In this document: piece by piece, positions 14,188-22,269 of the stretch
Layout of the letters: each line of letters starts with the position of its first letter
How positions within the stretch are numbered: position 1 is the stretch's first letter
Source of the DNA: an uncultured Oscillospiraceae bacterium
GTDB taxonomy: Bacteria > Bacillota > Clostridia > Oscillospirales > Oscillospiraceae
Length of the DNA: 34,135 nt
Reading direction: 5' to 3'
Assembly (NCBI GenBank): GCA_944386885.1
Contig: CALXCU010000086.1
Coordinates: 1 to 34,135 of the forward strand
Notes under the pieces: model-generated
Databases searched by the model: none
What the model was told of the DNA's origin: nothing
What the model saw: the letters and a program-made list of their open reading frames with translations, nothing else
Made by a program: the position numbers and the translations under genes

Positions 14188-15165
14188 ATGTTTGGTCAGT
14201 TGATTGCAAAGCTGAAAGCCAACCCCAAAAAAATCGTCTTTACAGAGGGCACCGACCCCCGCATCCTGGAGGCCAGTGCCCGCCTGCTGGCCGGTACCTG
14301 GCTGACCCCCGTCCTGGTTGGCAACGAGGTCGAGGTCCGCGCCGCCGCTGAGGAGGCTGGCTTCAACATCCGGGGCGCCGAGATCGTCGATCCCCTCTCC
14401 TATCCTGATATGGACGCTATGGTCCAGAAGATGGTGGAGCTGCGCAAGGGCAAGATGACCGAAGAGCAGTGCCGGGAGGCACTGAAGCATGGCAACTACT
14501 TTGGTACCATGCTGGTGAAGATGGGTGTGGCTGACGCGCTTCTGGGCGGCGCGACCTACTCCACTGCCGACACCGTCCGCCCCGCCCTCCAGCTCATCAA
14601 GACCAAGCCGGGCAATCGGATCGTCTCTTCCTGCTTTATCCTGGTGCGCCCCTCCGTGACCGGCGGCAACGATGTGCTGGCCATGGGCGACTGCGCCATC
14701 AACATTAAGCCCAGCGAGGACGATCTGGTGGAGATCGCCATTGAGATCTCCAAGTGCGCCCGCATTTTCGGCATCGACCCCCAGGTGGCCATGCTGTCCT
14801 ACTCCACCCTGGGCTCCGGCGCCGGCGAGGATGTGGACAAGATGCGCAACGCCACCGCCAAGGTCCGCGCCGCCATGCCCGACCTGCCTATTGAGGGCGA
14901 GCTCCAGTTCGACGCCGCGGTCGCTCCCAACGTTGCCCGCACCAAGTGCCCCAACTCCAAGGTGGCCGGACATGCCAATACCTTCGTCTTCCCGGACATC
15001 AACGCGGGCAACATCGGCTACAAGATCGCCCAGCGCCTGGGTAATTTTGACGCCTATGGTCCCATTCTGCTGGGCCTGAATGCCCCCATCAACGACCTCT
15101 CGCGAGGCTGCAACGCCCAGGAGGTCTATTCCATGGCCATTATCACCGCCGCGCTGGCCGACTAA
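14188..15165 (+). CDS. pta: Phosphate acetyltransferase
   Basis: Pta interconverts acetyl-CoA and acetyl phosphate, the step before acetate kinase in acetate formation with ATP gain. The 325-aa product is a standard short-type Pta with no extra N-terminal domain. Typical motifs are FTEGTDPRI, the GGATYSTADTVRP loop, the SYSTLGSG segment, GELQFDAA and FPDINAGNIGYK. ATG 14188 is chosen with GGAGG ten bases upstream. A TTG at 14179 is too close to that site. Acetate kinase is not beside it, and the gene is alone between its promoter and a strong terminator, with base composition like highly expressed core genes. Confidence 0.96.
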   Translation: MFGQLIAKLKANPKKIVFTEGTDPRILEASARLLAGTWLTPVLVGNEVEVRAAAEEAGFNIRGAEIVDPLSYPDMDAMVQKMVELRKGKMTEEQCREALKHGNYFGTMLVKMGVADALLGGATYSTADTVRPALQLIKTKPGNRIVSSCFILVRPSVTGGNDVLAMGDCAINIKPSEDDLVEIAIEISKCARIFGIDPQVAMLSYSTLGSGAGEDVDKMRNATAKVRAAMPDLPIEGELQFDAAVAPNVARTKCPNSKVAGHANTFVFPDINAGNIGYKIAQRLGNFDAYGPILLGLNAPINDLSRGCNAQEVYSMAIITAALAD

Positions 15166-15180
15166 CCTTCCGCGCTGCGC

Positions 15181-15214
15181 AAGAGCGCCGCTCCAGAGGA
15201 GCGGCGCTCTTTTC
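15181..15214 (+). terminator. Terminator after pta
   Basis: A perfect 13-bp stem AAGAGCGCCGCTC/GAGCGGCGCTCTT with a 5-nt loop (15194-15198), then TTTCC. It lies between the convergent pta and BMP lipoprotein genes, but the minus-strand side lacks a good T tract. Confidence 0.85.
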
Positions 15215-15230
15215 CGTCTTTCCGATCAAA

Positions 15231-16445
15231 TTAGCCTTGCAGCACGGTAATCCCCTCTATTATGTGATCAAAGGTGGGGGCACAGCCCTCCGCGCACTCG
15301 TCGTACCAAGCCCCTTCGCCGATCTCAAAGGCTTCTCCCTGGGCATCAGTCCACTGAATTGGCCCGGAAAAGACATGGAGCGTTCCCGCTTTCAGGGCGG
15401 CCTGCGCCTCATCCAGCGCCTCCTGGGTGCCTGGAGCGGCCAGGGCGTCATTCAGCGTGGTCAGATAGAGGGCCCCCTCTGCCCAGCCCAGGTTCCACTC
15501 CTCCGGTACGCCGGAGCCGTCCAGCAGGCCCTGAGCCGCCTGCGTAAAGTAGAGGCCCCAGTTGACCCCCGCCGAGAGCAGGGCCGCGCCGGGAGCGTGG
15601 CCGCTCTGATCGCTGCCGAAGCCCACATAAAAAGCCCCCAGCTGCTCCGCCATGGTGGCCGCGCCGGTGGAGTCGGTGTGCTGGCCCAGCACGCCGCAGC
15701 CCCGGTTGACCAGTGTCTTGGCCGCTTGGCTGTCTTGGGCGGCGTCCTCCCAAGCGCCGGTGTAGACCACATCCATTACCACCTCGGGATAGACGCTTTT
15801 TGCCCCCAAATAAAAGGCAGTAAAGCCGGAGATGACCTCGGCGCACGCCTCGGGGGCCACATAGCCCAAGCGGGGATTGCCCAGCTCTTTGGCCTTCTCT
15901 CCGGCGGCAATGCCCGCCAGATAGCGCCCCTCGTGGACAGCCGGGTAGTAGCGGTGGAAGTTCTCCGGCGTACTCCCGGTCTCTTCCCAGATCCCGCCGG
16001 CAAGCTGGCAGAACTGGACCTCCGGGTTGTCCTGAGCAGCCTGGATCACCTCTTCCCCAAAGAAAGGACTGGTCGAAAAGACAATCCGGCAACCCGCGTC
16101 GGCCAACGCCTGGGCCGCCTGGGCGGCATCCTCTTCTGTGCCCACATTGTACCGCTCCCGTATTTGTCCCTCTTCCAGACCCAGCGCCTGGGCCATTTCA
16201 TCGGCCCCGGCCGAGAGGCTGCGGGTATAGCCTTGGTCGCTCACATCCCCGGGATAGAGGAGGCCCACCAGCAGCTCCGCCTTCTCCAACCCCTCTGGGG
16301 CCGAGGTCGGGGTAGGAGTTGGGGCGGCGCTGGCCTCCGGGGCCGGGGAGGCGGCGGGAGTGGGGCGGGTCTGGGCCGGGCCGCAGGCCGACGTGCCCAA
16401 GGCCAGTGCGCCCGCCAGGAACAGAGGGATCAGACGATGTTTCAT
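15231..16445 (-). CDS. BMP-family substrate-binding lipoprotein
   Basis: A 404-aa extracellular lipoprotein of the Bmp/PnrA family, which bind purine nucleosides for ABC importers. The signal peptide ends in a lipobox-like GTSAC with C21 as the lipidation site. A Pro/Ala/Thr-rich linker (about 22-45) follows, then the binding domain with VGLLYPGDVSDQGYTRSLSAG, IVFSTSPFFGE, HEGRYLAGIAAG, GCGVLGQHTDSTG and NWGLYFTQA. Signal-like and BMP features are seen directly. The purine ligand is inferred from family and from xpt 36 nt upstream. No permease or ATPase gene is nearby, so the transporter must be encoded elsewhere or this is an orphan sensor. ATG 16445 has AAGGAGG upstream. Confidence 0.88.
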   Translation of the reverse strand: MKHRLIPLFLAGALALGTSACGPAQTRPTPAASPAPEASAAPTPTPTSAPEGLEKAELLVGLLYPGDVSDQGYTRSLSAGADEMAQALGLEEGQIRERYNVGTEEDAAQAAQALADAGCRIVFSTSPFFGEEVIQAAQDNPEVQFCQLAGGIWEETGSTPENFHRYYPAVHEGRYLAGIAAGEKAKELGNPRLGYVAPEACAEVISGFTAFYLGAKSVYPEVVMDVVYTGAWEDAAQDSQAAKTLVNRGCGVLGQHTDSTGAATMAEQLGAFYVGFGSDQSGHAPGAALLSAGVNWGLYFTQAAQGLLDGSGVPEEWNLGWAEGALYLTTLNDALAAPGTQEALDEAQAALKAGTLHVFSGPIQWTDAQGEAFEIGEGAWYDECAEGCAPTFDHIIEGITVLQG

Positions 16446-16481
16446 GGGGTCCTCCTTGTGGTCATGCCAGGGTATCAATGC

Positions 16482-17078
16482 TCAGTCCGCGCAGAATTCG
16501 ATGGAGTGGGTGGCCTCGTCCATGGACTTCACCCGGGCCAGGGACTCCACCCGCACGCCCATGGAGCGGATCAGGTCCCCGCCGGGCTGAAAGGCCTTCT
16601 CCACGCAGATGCCCGCGCCAATGAGGGTGGCTCCGGAGTCCCGGACCAGGTTGATCAGCCCCTGCAGCGCGCTGCCGTTTGCCAGGAAATCATCGATCAG
16701 CAGCACCCGGTCCTCCGGACCCAGGAACTCCTTGGAGACGATAATGTCATAGACCCGTCCATGGGTGAAAGAGGCCACTTTGGACGTATACACGTCCCCG
16801 GCGATGTTTTTGGTCTTGTTCTTTTTGGCAAAGATCACCGGTACATGGAAGAACTGGGCGGTCAGGCAGGCAATGCCGATGCCCGAGGCCTCAATGGTCA
16901 GGATCTTTGTCACATTCTCATTTTGGAAAATGCGGTAAAATTCCCGGCCAATATCATTAATGAGGTCAATATCCATCTGGTGATTGAGGAACCGGTCCAC
17001 CTTCAGTACCTCAGTCCCTCGAATGGTGCCGTCCTGGCGGATCCGCTCTTCCAGCTTTTTCATGCCCATATGTCTCAT
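16482..17078 (-). CDS. xpt: Xanthine phosphoribosyltransferase
   Basis: Xpt converts xanthine and PRPP to XMP in purine salvage. The 198-aa product has LKVDRFLNHQMD, the EASGIGIA segment, FAKKNKTKNI and the PRPP-binding VLLIDDFLANGSAL. The likely start is uncertain among ATG 17078 (AGGGA seven bases upstream), ATG 17069 (GAGG nine bases upstream) and ATG 17063, which matches the usual MKKLEERI beginning. The BMP lipoprotein follows in the same operon, joining purine uptake and salvage. No purine riboswitch fold is visible upstream although xpt often has one in Bacillus. Promoter at 17129-17157. Confidence 0.95.
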   Translation of the reverse strand: MRHMGMKKLEERIRQDGTIRGTEVLKVDRFLNHQMDIDLINDIGREFYRIFQNENVTKILTIEASGIGIACLTAQFFHVPVIFAKKNKTKNIAGDVYTSKVASFTHGRVYDIIVSKEFLGPEDRVLLIDDFLANGSALQGLINLVRDSGATLIGAGICVEKAFQPGGDLIRSMGVRVESLARVKSMDEATHSIEFCAD

Positions 17079-17128
17079 CCTCGTTTCCCTGAGATTTTTT
17101 TCAAAATTTTCTCCCTTTCTTCTCCTCT

Positions 17129-17157
17129 ATCATAGCAAAAAAATTCCCCCCCGTCAC
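17129..17157 (-). promoter_or_regulatory. Promoter of xpt (GTGACG, 17 nt, TATGAT)
   Basis: The minus strand has TATGAT at 17134-17129 and a weak -35 GTGACG at 17157-17152, 17 nt apart, with a T7 run in the spacer. The leader is too short for a purine riboswitch. Confidence 0.5.
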
Positions 17158-17200
17158 CCCCTTTCCTAAATTTTGCCCTGGGGCCCTCCCTGGGTGCCGG

Positions 17201-17229
17201 TTGCCTTTTTTTCCTGCGCCTGTTACAAT
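17201..17229 (+). promoter_or_regulatory. Promoter of the SLH/GH18 gene (TTGCCT, 17 nt, TACAAT)
   Basis: TTGCCT at 17201-17206 and TACAAT at 17224-17229 with a 17-nt spacer. It gives a leader of about 80 nt and is divergent from the xpt promoter. Confidence 0.7.
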
Positions 17230-17316
17230 GGGGGTTAACAAGAGTGCCGTCCTTTCTGCTCCCTCCGGGGGCGGCCGTCTGTCACGCTGCACACTTTTAA
17301 AGGAGGTAATCCAGAT

Positions 17317-18972
17317 ATGAAACGACGTTTGACTGCGGCGCTGCTCCTCTTCACCCTGCTTACCGCCCTGGCCGTACCGGCCTCGGCCGCCGCCTACAAC
17401 GACACCGCCGGGCACTGGGCCGCCAGTTCCATTGAAAAGGCCGCCCAATATGGCCTAATGGTGGGGGACGGCTCAGGCGCCTTCCACCCCGATACCTATA
17501 TCAACCGCGCCTCCTTTGTCACTGTGCTCTGCCAGATGTTCAACTGGACGGCGGAGAGCCCTGCCTCTCCCTCCTATTTAGACTGCCCGTCCTCTCACTG
17601 GGCCTATGGCTATGTGGAGACCGCCCTCAGCCACGATGTGATGGACGGCGGCGGCTTCTTCCGCCCTGACGACTTTATCACCCGGGAGGAGATGGCCGTC
17701 ATGCTGGTCCGGGCCTTGGGCTATCAGGATCTGGCCGAGGGCGACGCAGACGCCTCCCTCCCCTTCTCCGATGTGACGCAGAACCGGGGCTATATCGCCC
17801 TGGCCTGGCGCATCGGCATGACCTCGGGCATTGAAGAGGACGGGCAGCTCCTTTTCAAACCCACCCTCTCGGCCACCCGGGCAGAGGCTGCGGCCATGCT
17901 GGTGCGGGTGTATGAGCGCTATATCTCCAAGGTCACCTGGCTCCACGGCTTCTACGCCGTGTCCTCCTATAGTCAAATTGGCCTGACCGGCGCGATGGAC
18001 GCGGTCTCCCTGGGCTGGGCCCGTATGGAGTACACCGCCGACGGCGGCCCCACCCTAAACACCACCTCTGCCAACGGCAACAGCTGGAATATCCCCCAGG
18101 AGCCCCAGGCCGCCACCGGCTATTTTGACGAGCACGGCACGCCCTACAACCTGTGCGTATACGCCAGCGCCTCCGACTCGGTAGAGCTCCCCGACGGCTC
18201 CGCCGCCTCCACCGTGGCGGCGGTAACCGGCTCGGCGGCCAGCCGGGCCCAGGCCGTGGCCGCCCTGGCGGCAGCCGCTGGAGATTACAGCGGTCTGACC
18301 ATCGACTTCGAAGGGCTCAAGGACCAGAATGGCCTGAAGGAAAACTACGCCGCCTTCCTGTCGGAGCTGCGCGCCGCCCTGCCGGAGGATAAATCCCTCT
18401 ATGTCTGCGTCCAGCCGGGACCTTACAACGACGGCTACGATTTCCGTGCTCTGGGGGAGAGCTGCGACAAGGTCATCCTCATGGCCCACGACTACCGGCC
18501 CCCGGCCTCTGACTTGCATGTGGGGAGCGTGCCCTCGGAGAATTTTGCCGTCACTCCCTTTTACCTGGTCTATGATGCGCTCACCGAGATTACCGACCCG
18601 GAGACCGGCGTGGCCGATCTGTCCAAGGTAGCCCTGGCGGTGTCCATGGACACCACTGGCTTCCCGATCGACCAGGAAGGCCGGGTGACAGCGGCCCAGT
18701 ATGTCCGCCCTTCCCTGGAGACCCTATCCCAGCGTCTGGCTCAGAGCGATACCGTGGTGGCCTACAGTCCCACCGCCCGCAATCCCTATGCCGTCTATAC
18801 CGACGAGGCCGGCGCACGCTATCAGGTCTGGTATGAGGACGGCCAGAGCATTGCGGATAAAATGGCTCTGGCCAAGATGTTCGGCATCAACGGCCTGTCC
18901 ATCTGGCGGCTGGGCAATATCCCTACTTACGACAACTACGACGTCTGGTCCGCGGTGCTGGCCCTGCGCTGA
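17317..18972 (+). CDS. Surface protein: three SLH domains plus a GH18-like domain
   Basis: A 551-aa exported protein. Signal peptide 1-25 (cleavage near ASAAA). Three S-layer homology domains (about 27-80, 88-142, 148-208) would anchor it to cell-wall polymers. Residues about 215-551 form a GH18-type barrel like those of spore-cortex and peptidoglycan-acting YaaH-type proteins: GLTIDFEGL with D330 and E332 as the DxE pair, VILMAHDY, and GINGLSIWRLGN near the end. The first Asp of the classic DxDxE is Thr328, a change also seen in YaaH-like enzymes. A cell-wall glycosidase role is inferred. ATG 17317 follows AAAGGAGG. The YitT gene lies 63 nt downstream with no clear terminator between. Confidence 0.88.
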   Translation: MKRRLTAALLLFTLLTALAVPASAAAYNDTAGHWAASSIEKAAQYGLMVGDGSGAFHPDTYINRASFVTVLCQMFNWTAESPASPSYLDCPSSHWAYGYVETALSHDVMDGGGFFRPDDFITREEMAVMLVRALGYQDLAEGDADASLPFSDVTQNRGYIALAWRIGMTSGIEEDGQLLFKPTLSATRAEAAAMLVRVYERYISKVTWLHGFYAVSSYSQIGLTGAMDAVSLGWARMEYTADGGPTLNTTSANGNSWNIPQEPQAATGYFDEHGTPYNLCVYASASDSVELPDGSAASTVAAVTGSAASRAQAVAALAAAAGDYSGLTIDFEGLKDQNGLKENYAAFLSELRAALPEDKSLYVCVQPGPYNDGYDFRALGESCDKVILMAHDYRPPASDLHVGSVPSENFAVTPFYLVYDALTEITDPETGVADLSKVALAVSMDTTGFPIDQEGRVTAAQYVRPSLETLSQRLAQSDTVVAYSPTARNPYAVYTDEAGARYQVWYEDGQSIADKMALAKMFGINGLSIWRLGNIPTYDNYDVWSAVLALR

Positions 18973-19035
18973 GGGCCTGGCGCCGCAAAAGTGCGCTGAA
19001 CACTCAGAGAGAACGAAAAGAGAGGATCGGTTCCC

Positions 19036-19899
19036 GTGAAAATGACCTGGAAGGCCCGCACACTGGACATACTGCTCATGACGCTTGGCATTGTTCTGGT
19101 GGCCGTCGGCGTCTACTTTTTCAAATTCCCCAACCATTTTTCCACCGGCGGCGTGTCCGGTCTGGCCGTCATTCTGGCTCCTCTGTCCCCCTGGTCCTGG
19201 CTGAGCGCGTCCGTTATCAACAATGTGCTCAACATCCTATTTTTGTTTCTGGGCTTTGCCATGCTCAACAAGGGCTTTGGCCTGCGCACAGTATACTGCT
19301 CCGTGCTCTACTCGGCGGTCATCCAGATCTTTGAGTGGGTCTTTCCCATGAGCGCCCCTCTCACCGATGAGAAGCTGCTGGAGCTCTTCTTCGCCATCAT
19401 CCTGCCCTCTCTGGGCTCTGCCATTCTCTTCAACATTGACGCCTCCTCCGGCGGCACCGACATCATTGCCATGATTCTAAAGCAGTACACCGGCCTGGAT
19501 GTGGGCAAGGCTTTGCTCCTCTCGGACGTGGTCATCGCGGCGGCCACCTTCCTGATCTTTGACATCGAGACCGGCCTTTTCTCCATGCTGGGTCTGGTGC
19601 TCAAGTCGGTGCTTATCGACAGCGTCATCGAGTCCCTCAACCGCCGGAAAAACTTTTTCATCATCACCTCCCAACCGGAGCTGGCCTGCGACTACATCAC
19701 CCGCCACCTTCAGCGAGGGGCCACGGTCTGGTCCGGCGAGGGCGCCTATACACATGCCCGGCACTGGGTCATTCTCACCGCCCTCTCCCGCAGCCAGGCG
19801 GTGGGCCTGCGCCGTTTCCTTAAGGAACACGACCCCTCCGCCTTCTTTATCATCGCCAACTCCAGCGAGATCTTCGGCAAGGGCTTTCTCCGCGCCTGA
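19036..19899 (+). CDS. YitT-family membrane protein
   Basis: A 287-aa integral membrane protein of the YitT/DUF161 family. About five hydrophobic segments occupy residues 8-185 (ILLMTLGIVLVAVGVYFF, VINNVLNILFLFLGFA, FFAIILPSLGSAILF, VVIAAATFLIF). GVSGLA and SSGGTDIIA are the conserved loops. Residues about 205-287 form the soluble DUF2179 domain (FFIITSQPELACDYI, HWVILTALSR). Family members are widespread in Firmicutes and their biochemical role is not established. The start is a GTG at 19036 with AGAGG ten bases upstream. ATG 19042 is a weaker option. Confidence 0.9.
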   Translation: MKMTWKARTLDILLMTLGIVLVAVGVYFFKFPNHFSTGGVSGLAVILAPLSPWSWLSASVINNVLNILFLFLGFAMLNKGFGLRTVYCSVLYSAVIQIFEWVFPMSAPLTDEKLLELFFAIILPSLGSAILFNIDASSGGTDIIAMILKQYTGLDVGKALLLSDVVIAAATFLIFDIETGLFSMLGLVLKSVLIDSVIESLNRRKNFFIITSQPELACDYITRHLQRGATVWSGEGAYTHARHWVILTALSRSQAVGLRRFLKEHDPSAFFIIANSSEIFGKGFLRA

Positions 19900-19920
19900 C
19901 CCGCTGTTTTCTGTGTAAAA

Positions 19921-19965
19921 GCGCCCCCCGGGACGGCTGTCCCGGGGGGCGCTGTCTTTCTCTGG
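19921..19965 (+). terminator. Terminator between the YitT and thioesterase genes
   Basis: A perfect 14-bp GC stem (GCGCCCCCCGGGAC with its complement, 19921-19934 and 19939-19952) and a GGCT loop. TGTCTTTCTC follows on the plus strand, and TTTTAC follows on the minus strand. It lies between convergent genes and can serve both. Confidence 0.85.
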
Positions 19966-19974
19966 ATTGAGACG

Positions 19975-20373
19975 TCATTCCTGGCGGTAGAAGGTAAAGG
20001 TGCCGGTGGCTACCAGCTTCCCCGCCTCGTTGGTAAGGTAGGTGTCGCACACGGCGATGGTCCGCCCCGACTTCTGCATACGGCCGGTGCAGAAGATCTT
20101 CTTCCCGATCTCTCCCGCCGCGGGGCGCAGGTAATTAAGGGTACAGCTTAGGGTCACGCCGGCCCGGCCCTCGGCGGCTACGATGCTTCCGGCCACCGAG
20201 TCGGCCAGGGCGCACAGGCAGCCGCCGTGGACCACCCCCAGCATATTCAGGCTCTCCTCGGTGATGAGCAGCTCCCCCCGCACCTGGCCGTCCTGATTGG
20301 TAACCGTGATATGGTTATGGCGGCTGAAACTGCTGTGTTCGCCCTTCTGTCGCAGTTCACTGTAGGAATCCAT
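19975..20373 (-). CDS. Hotdog-fold thioesterase, PaaI type
   Basis: A 132-aa protein with the PaaI/YdiI-type hotdog fold, which hydrolyses acyl-CoA thioesters. The N-M-L-G-V-V-H-G-G segment followed by LADSVAGS is the family signature, and residues about 78-110 (VTLSCTLNYLRPA, GRMQKSGRT) fit the rest of the sheet. The substrate is not predictable. The ATG at 20373 lies inside the end of the SufB/D-like gene (17-nt overlap), so it is translationally linked to the iron-sulphur operon, with GGAG about ten bases upstream. A link between the thioesterase and Fe-S assembly is unexplained. Confidence 0.88.
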   Translation of the reverse strand: MDSYSELRQKGEHSSFSRHNHITVTNQDGQVRGELLITEESLNMLGVVHGGCLCALADSVAGSIVAAEGRAGVTLSCTLNYLRPAAGEIGKKIFCTGRMQKSGRTIAVCDTYLTNEAGKLVATGTFTFYRQE

Positions 20374-21280
20374 CCAGAATCTTCTCCTCCGCTTCCGCCT
20401 CCGTCAGGCCCAGAGTCATCAGCTTCAGAATCTGGTCCCCGGCAATGCGGCCGATGGCCGCCTCGTGGATGAGCTGGGCGTCCACATGGTGGGCTACAAT
20501 GGCCGGGATGGAGGAGATCTGGGCGTCCCCCATGATGATGGAGTCGCACTGTACATGGCCGAAGCACTTGTTTTCGCCGGTCATCTTGGGGTAGAAAACC
20601 TGGCGGGACTGGTCCTGGGCCACCGAGCGGGAAACCACCCGGCCGCTGGCCCCCTCGCCCTCCAGGAGGATCTCCATGTCCGACTCCGCGGTCTGCTTCC
20701 CATGGGTAAGGAGCTTTTCGGTAACCACGGCCTCGGCATTCTTGCCCACGACGATTTTCGTATCCCGCTTGGTGGAGTCTACCCCCCGGATCTGGGTGGT
20801 CTCCATCTGGATGGAGGCCCCCTCTTCCAGATAGACCACCGTCTGGGGGTTGAAAATGCGCTCGCCGGTCCCCTCGCCCTCGCCGTAGTGGCGCTCCACA
20901 TAGCGCACCTTGGAGTTTTTGCCAACATAGAAGGTATGGATGCCGTCGTGCTGGGTGGTCTCGCAGCCGGTGTTGTGGATGCCGCAGCCGGCCACAATGT
21001 CCACGTCGCAGTCCTCGCCGATGAAAAAGTCATTGTACACCAGCTCGCTGTATCCGGTGGCGTGGATGATGACCGGGATGTGGACGGATTCCTTTTTGGT
21101 ACCCGGCTTAACGCGAATGTCAATGCCGGGCTTCCCATCCGTCTTCGTTGTAATTTCAATGTTGGCGGTGCTGGCCCGGGAGTCCGTCTGGCCGTTCATA
21201 CGGATGTTAAAGGCCCCCTGGGGGGTCTTCTCCAGGTCCGCGATCTCCTTGAGGAGCTTCCAATCCGTCTTGTCCATCAT
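20357..21280 (-). CDS. SufB/SufD-family Fe-S scaffold protein
   Basis: A 307-aa member of the SufB/SufD family, which together with SufC forms the scaffold that builds Fe-S clusters. It is shorter than classic SufB (about 470 aa) and matches the short SufB-like subunit of minimal two-gene SUF systems found in archaea and Clostridia (sometimes called SmsCB). The beta-helix core (YNDFFIGEDCDVDIVAGCGIHNTG, VRYVERHYGEG, Q-S-R-Q-V-F-Y-P) and the C-terminal AHHVDAQLIHEAAIGRI are visible. The ATG at 21280 overlaps the sufC stop by four bases (ATGA) with GAGGAGG upstream. No sufS, sufU or sufE is nearby, so the sulphur donor is elsewhere or unusual. Confidence 0.9.
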   Translation of the reverse strand: MMDKTDWKLLKEIADLEKTPQGAFNIRMNGQTDSRASTANIEITTKTDGKPGIDIRVKPGTKKESVHIPVIIHATGYSELVYNDFFIGEDCDVDIVAGCGIHNTGCETTQHDGIHTFYVGKNSKVRYVERHYGEGEGTGERIFNPQTVVYLEEGASIQMETTQIRGVDSTKRDTKIVVGKNAEAVVTEKLLTHGKQTAESDMEILLEGEGASGRVVSRSVAQDQSRQVFYPKMTGENKCFGHVQCDSIIMGDAQISSIPAIVAHHVDAQLIHEAAIGRIAGDQILKLMTLGLTEAEAEEKILDGFLQ

Positions 21281-22020
21281 GCTTTTTTCGCCTCCTCGTT
21301 GAGATAGGAGCACCCCGCCGCCGTGTTGGCCAGGATCTTGGGGAAGATCTCCTCCTTGGGCCCGTGCTGGACCACTTTGCCGTCTTCGATCATGACGATC
21401 TCGTCCGCCAGGTTGATGATGCGCTCCTGATGGGAGATGATGATGAGGGTGTTCTCCCGCCGCTCGTGGAGGGCCTTGAACGTCTCGGTAAGCTTGGCAA
21501 AAGACCAGAGGTCAATGCCCGCCTCCGGCTCGTCAAAGATCATCAGGCCGCTCCTGCGGGCCAGGATGGTGGCGATCTCAATGCGCTTGACCTCGCCGCC
21601 GGAGAGGGAGGTGTCCACCTCCCGGTCAATATAGTCGTGCGAACACAGGCCCACCTTGGTCAAGTACTGGCAGGCCTCCTCCGTGGCCAAATTCTCCCGG
21701 CCGGAGGCCAGGCACAGCAGGTCCCGCACCCGCAGGCCCTTAAAGCGGGGCGGCTGCTGAAAGCCGTAGCTAACCCCCAGACGGGCCCGTTCGGTGATGG
21801 ATTTATCCATGAGCTCCACGCCGTTCCAGCGGATCGAGCCGCTTACTGGCTTGACCAGGCCCATAATGGCCTTGGCCAAGGTGGTCTTACCGCCGCCGTT
21901 GGGACCAGTAACGACCACAAGCTTGTTGTCCCCGATGGTCAGAGACACATCGTTGAGGATACCGAGCTCTTCGCCGGCCTCGTCCGGCACCCGGTAGGTC
22001 AGACCTTTGATTTCCAGCAT
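21277..22020 (-). CDS. sufC: Fe-S assembly ATPase SufC
   Basis: SufC is a soluble ABC-type ATPase that drives conformational change in the SufB/D scaffold. The 247-aa product has Walker A GPNGGGKTT, the Q loop (YGFQQPPRF), signature LSGGEVKR, Walker B LMIFDEPEAGID and the switch H in IIISHQER. ATG 22020 follows AAAGGAG nine bases upstream. It is first in an operon with the SufB/D-like gene and the thioesterase. Its promoter is nearly consensus, and the leader carries a stem-loop. Confidence 0.95.
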   Translation of the reverse strand: MLEIKGLTYRVPDEAGEELGILNDVSLTIGDNKLVVVTGPNGGGKTTLAKAIMGLVKPVSGSIRWNGVELMDKSITERARLGVSYGFQQPPRFKGLRVRDLLCLASGRENLATEEACQYLTKVGLCSHDYIDREVDTSLSGGEVKRIEIATILARRSGLMIFDEPEAGIDLWSFAKLTETFKALHERRENTLIIISHQERIINLADEIVMIEDGKVVQHGPKEEIFPKILANTAAGCSYLNEEAKKA

Positions 22021-22064
22021 AAACCGTAACTCCTTTGTATCTGCGGTAATTGGGTCTATTTTCG

Positions 22065-22112
22065 CTCTCCCGGGGCATTTTATACTCTGTAAGTTCTAAA
22101 CCAACGGGAGAG
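22065..22112 (-). promoter_or_regulatory. Stem in the sufC leader
   Basis: CTCTCCCG and CGGGAGAG pair (8 bp, 22105-22112 with 22065-22072) across a 32-nt AT-rich loop within the untranslated leader. It could be an RNA stem or a regulator site. No match to a known Fe-S regulator operator was made. Confidence 0.4.
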
Positions 22113-22120
22113 TTCGTTTG

Positions 22121-22149
22121 TTGTCCGAAGTGGCGGATATCATTATAGC
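22121..22149 (+). promoter_or_regulatory. Possible promoter of the ferritin-like gene (TTGTCC, 17 nt, TATAGC)
   Basis: TTGTCC at 22121-22126 and TATAGC at 22144-22149, spaced 17 nt. Its -10 overlaps the -10 of the opposing sufC promoter, so the two would compete for polymerase. Confidence 0.4.
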
Positions 22150-22170
22150 ACCCTTTTCGCGATTATACAA
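22142..22170 (-). promoter_or_regulatory. Promoter of the SUF operon (TTGTAT, 17 nt, TATAAT)
   Basis: The minus strand carries TATAAT at 22147-22142 and TTGTAT at 22170-22165 with a 17-nt spacer. It yields a leader of about 115 nt before sufC. Confidence 0.75.
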
Positions 22171-22269
22171 GTATCTCCTAGCAAATTACTATGGATTTTG
22201 TGGACCTGAGGCGCCCCGGCCCGCCCAGGCATAGGATAGAGGGAAAACAGCCGACAGGAGGTGCCGTCT

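Noticed and set aside
17079-17200. Purine riboswitch in front of xpt
   Set aside because: The distance from the -10 to the start codon is too short, and no three-way junction with the conserved loops is present.
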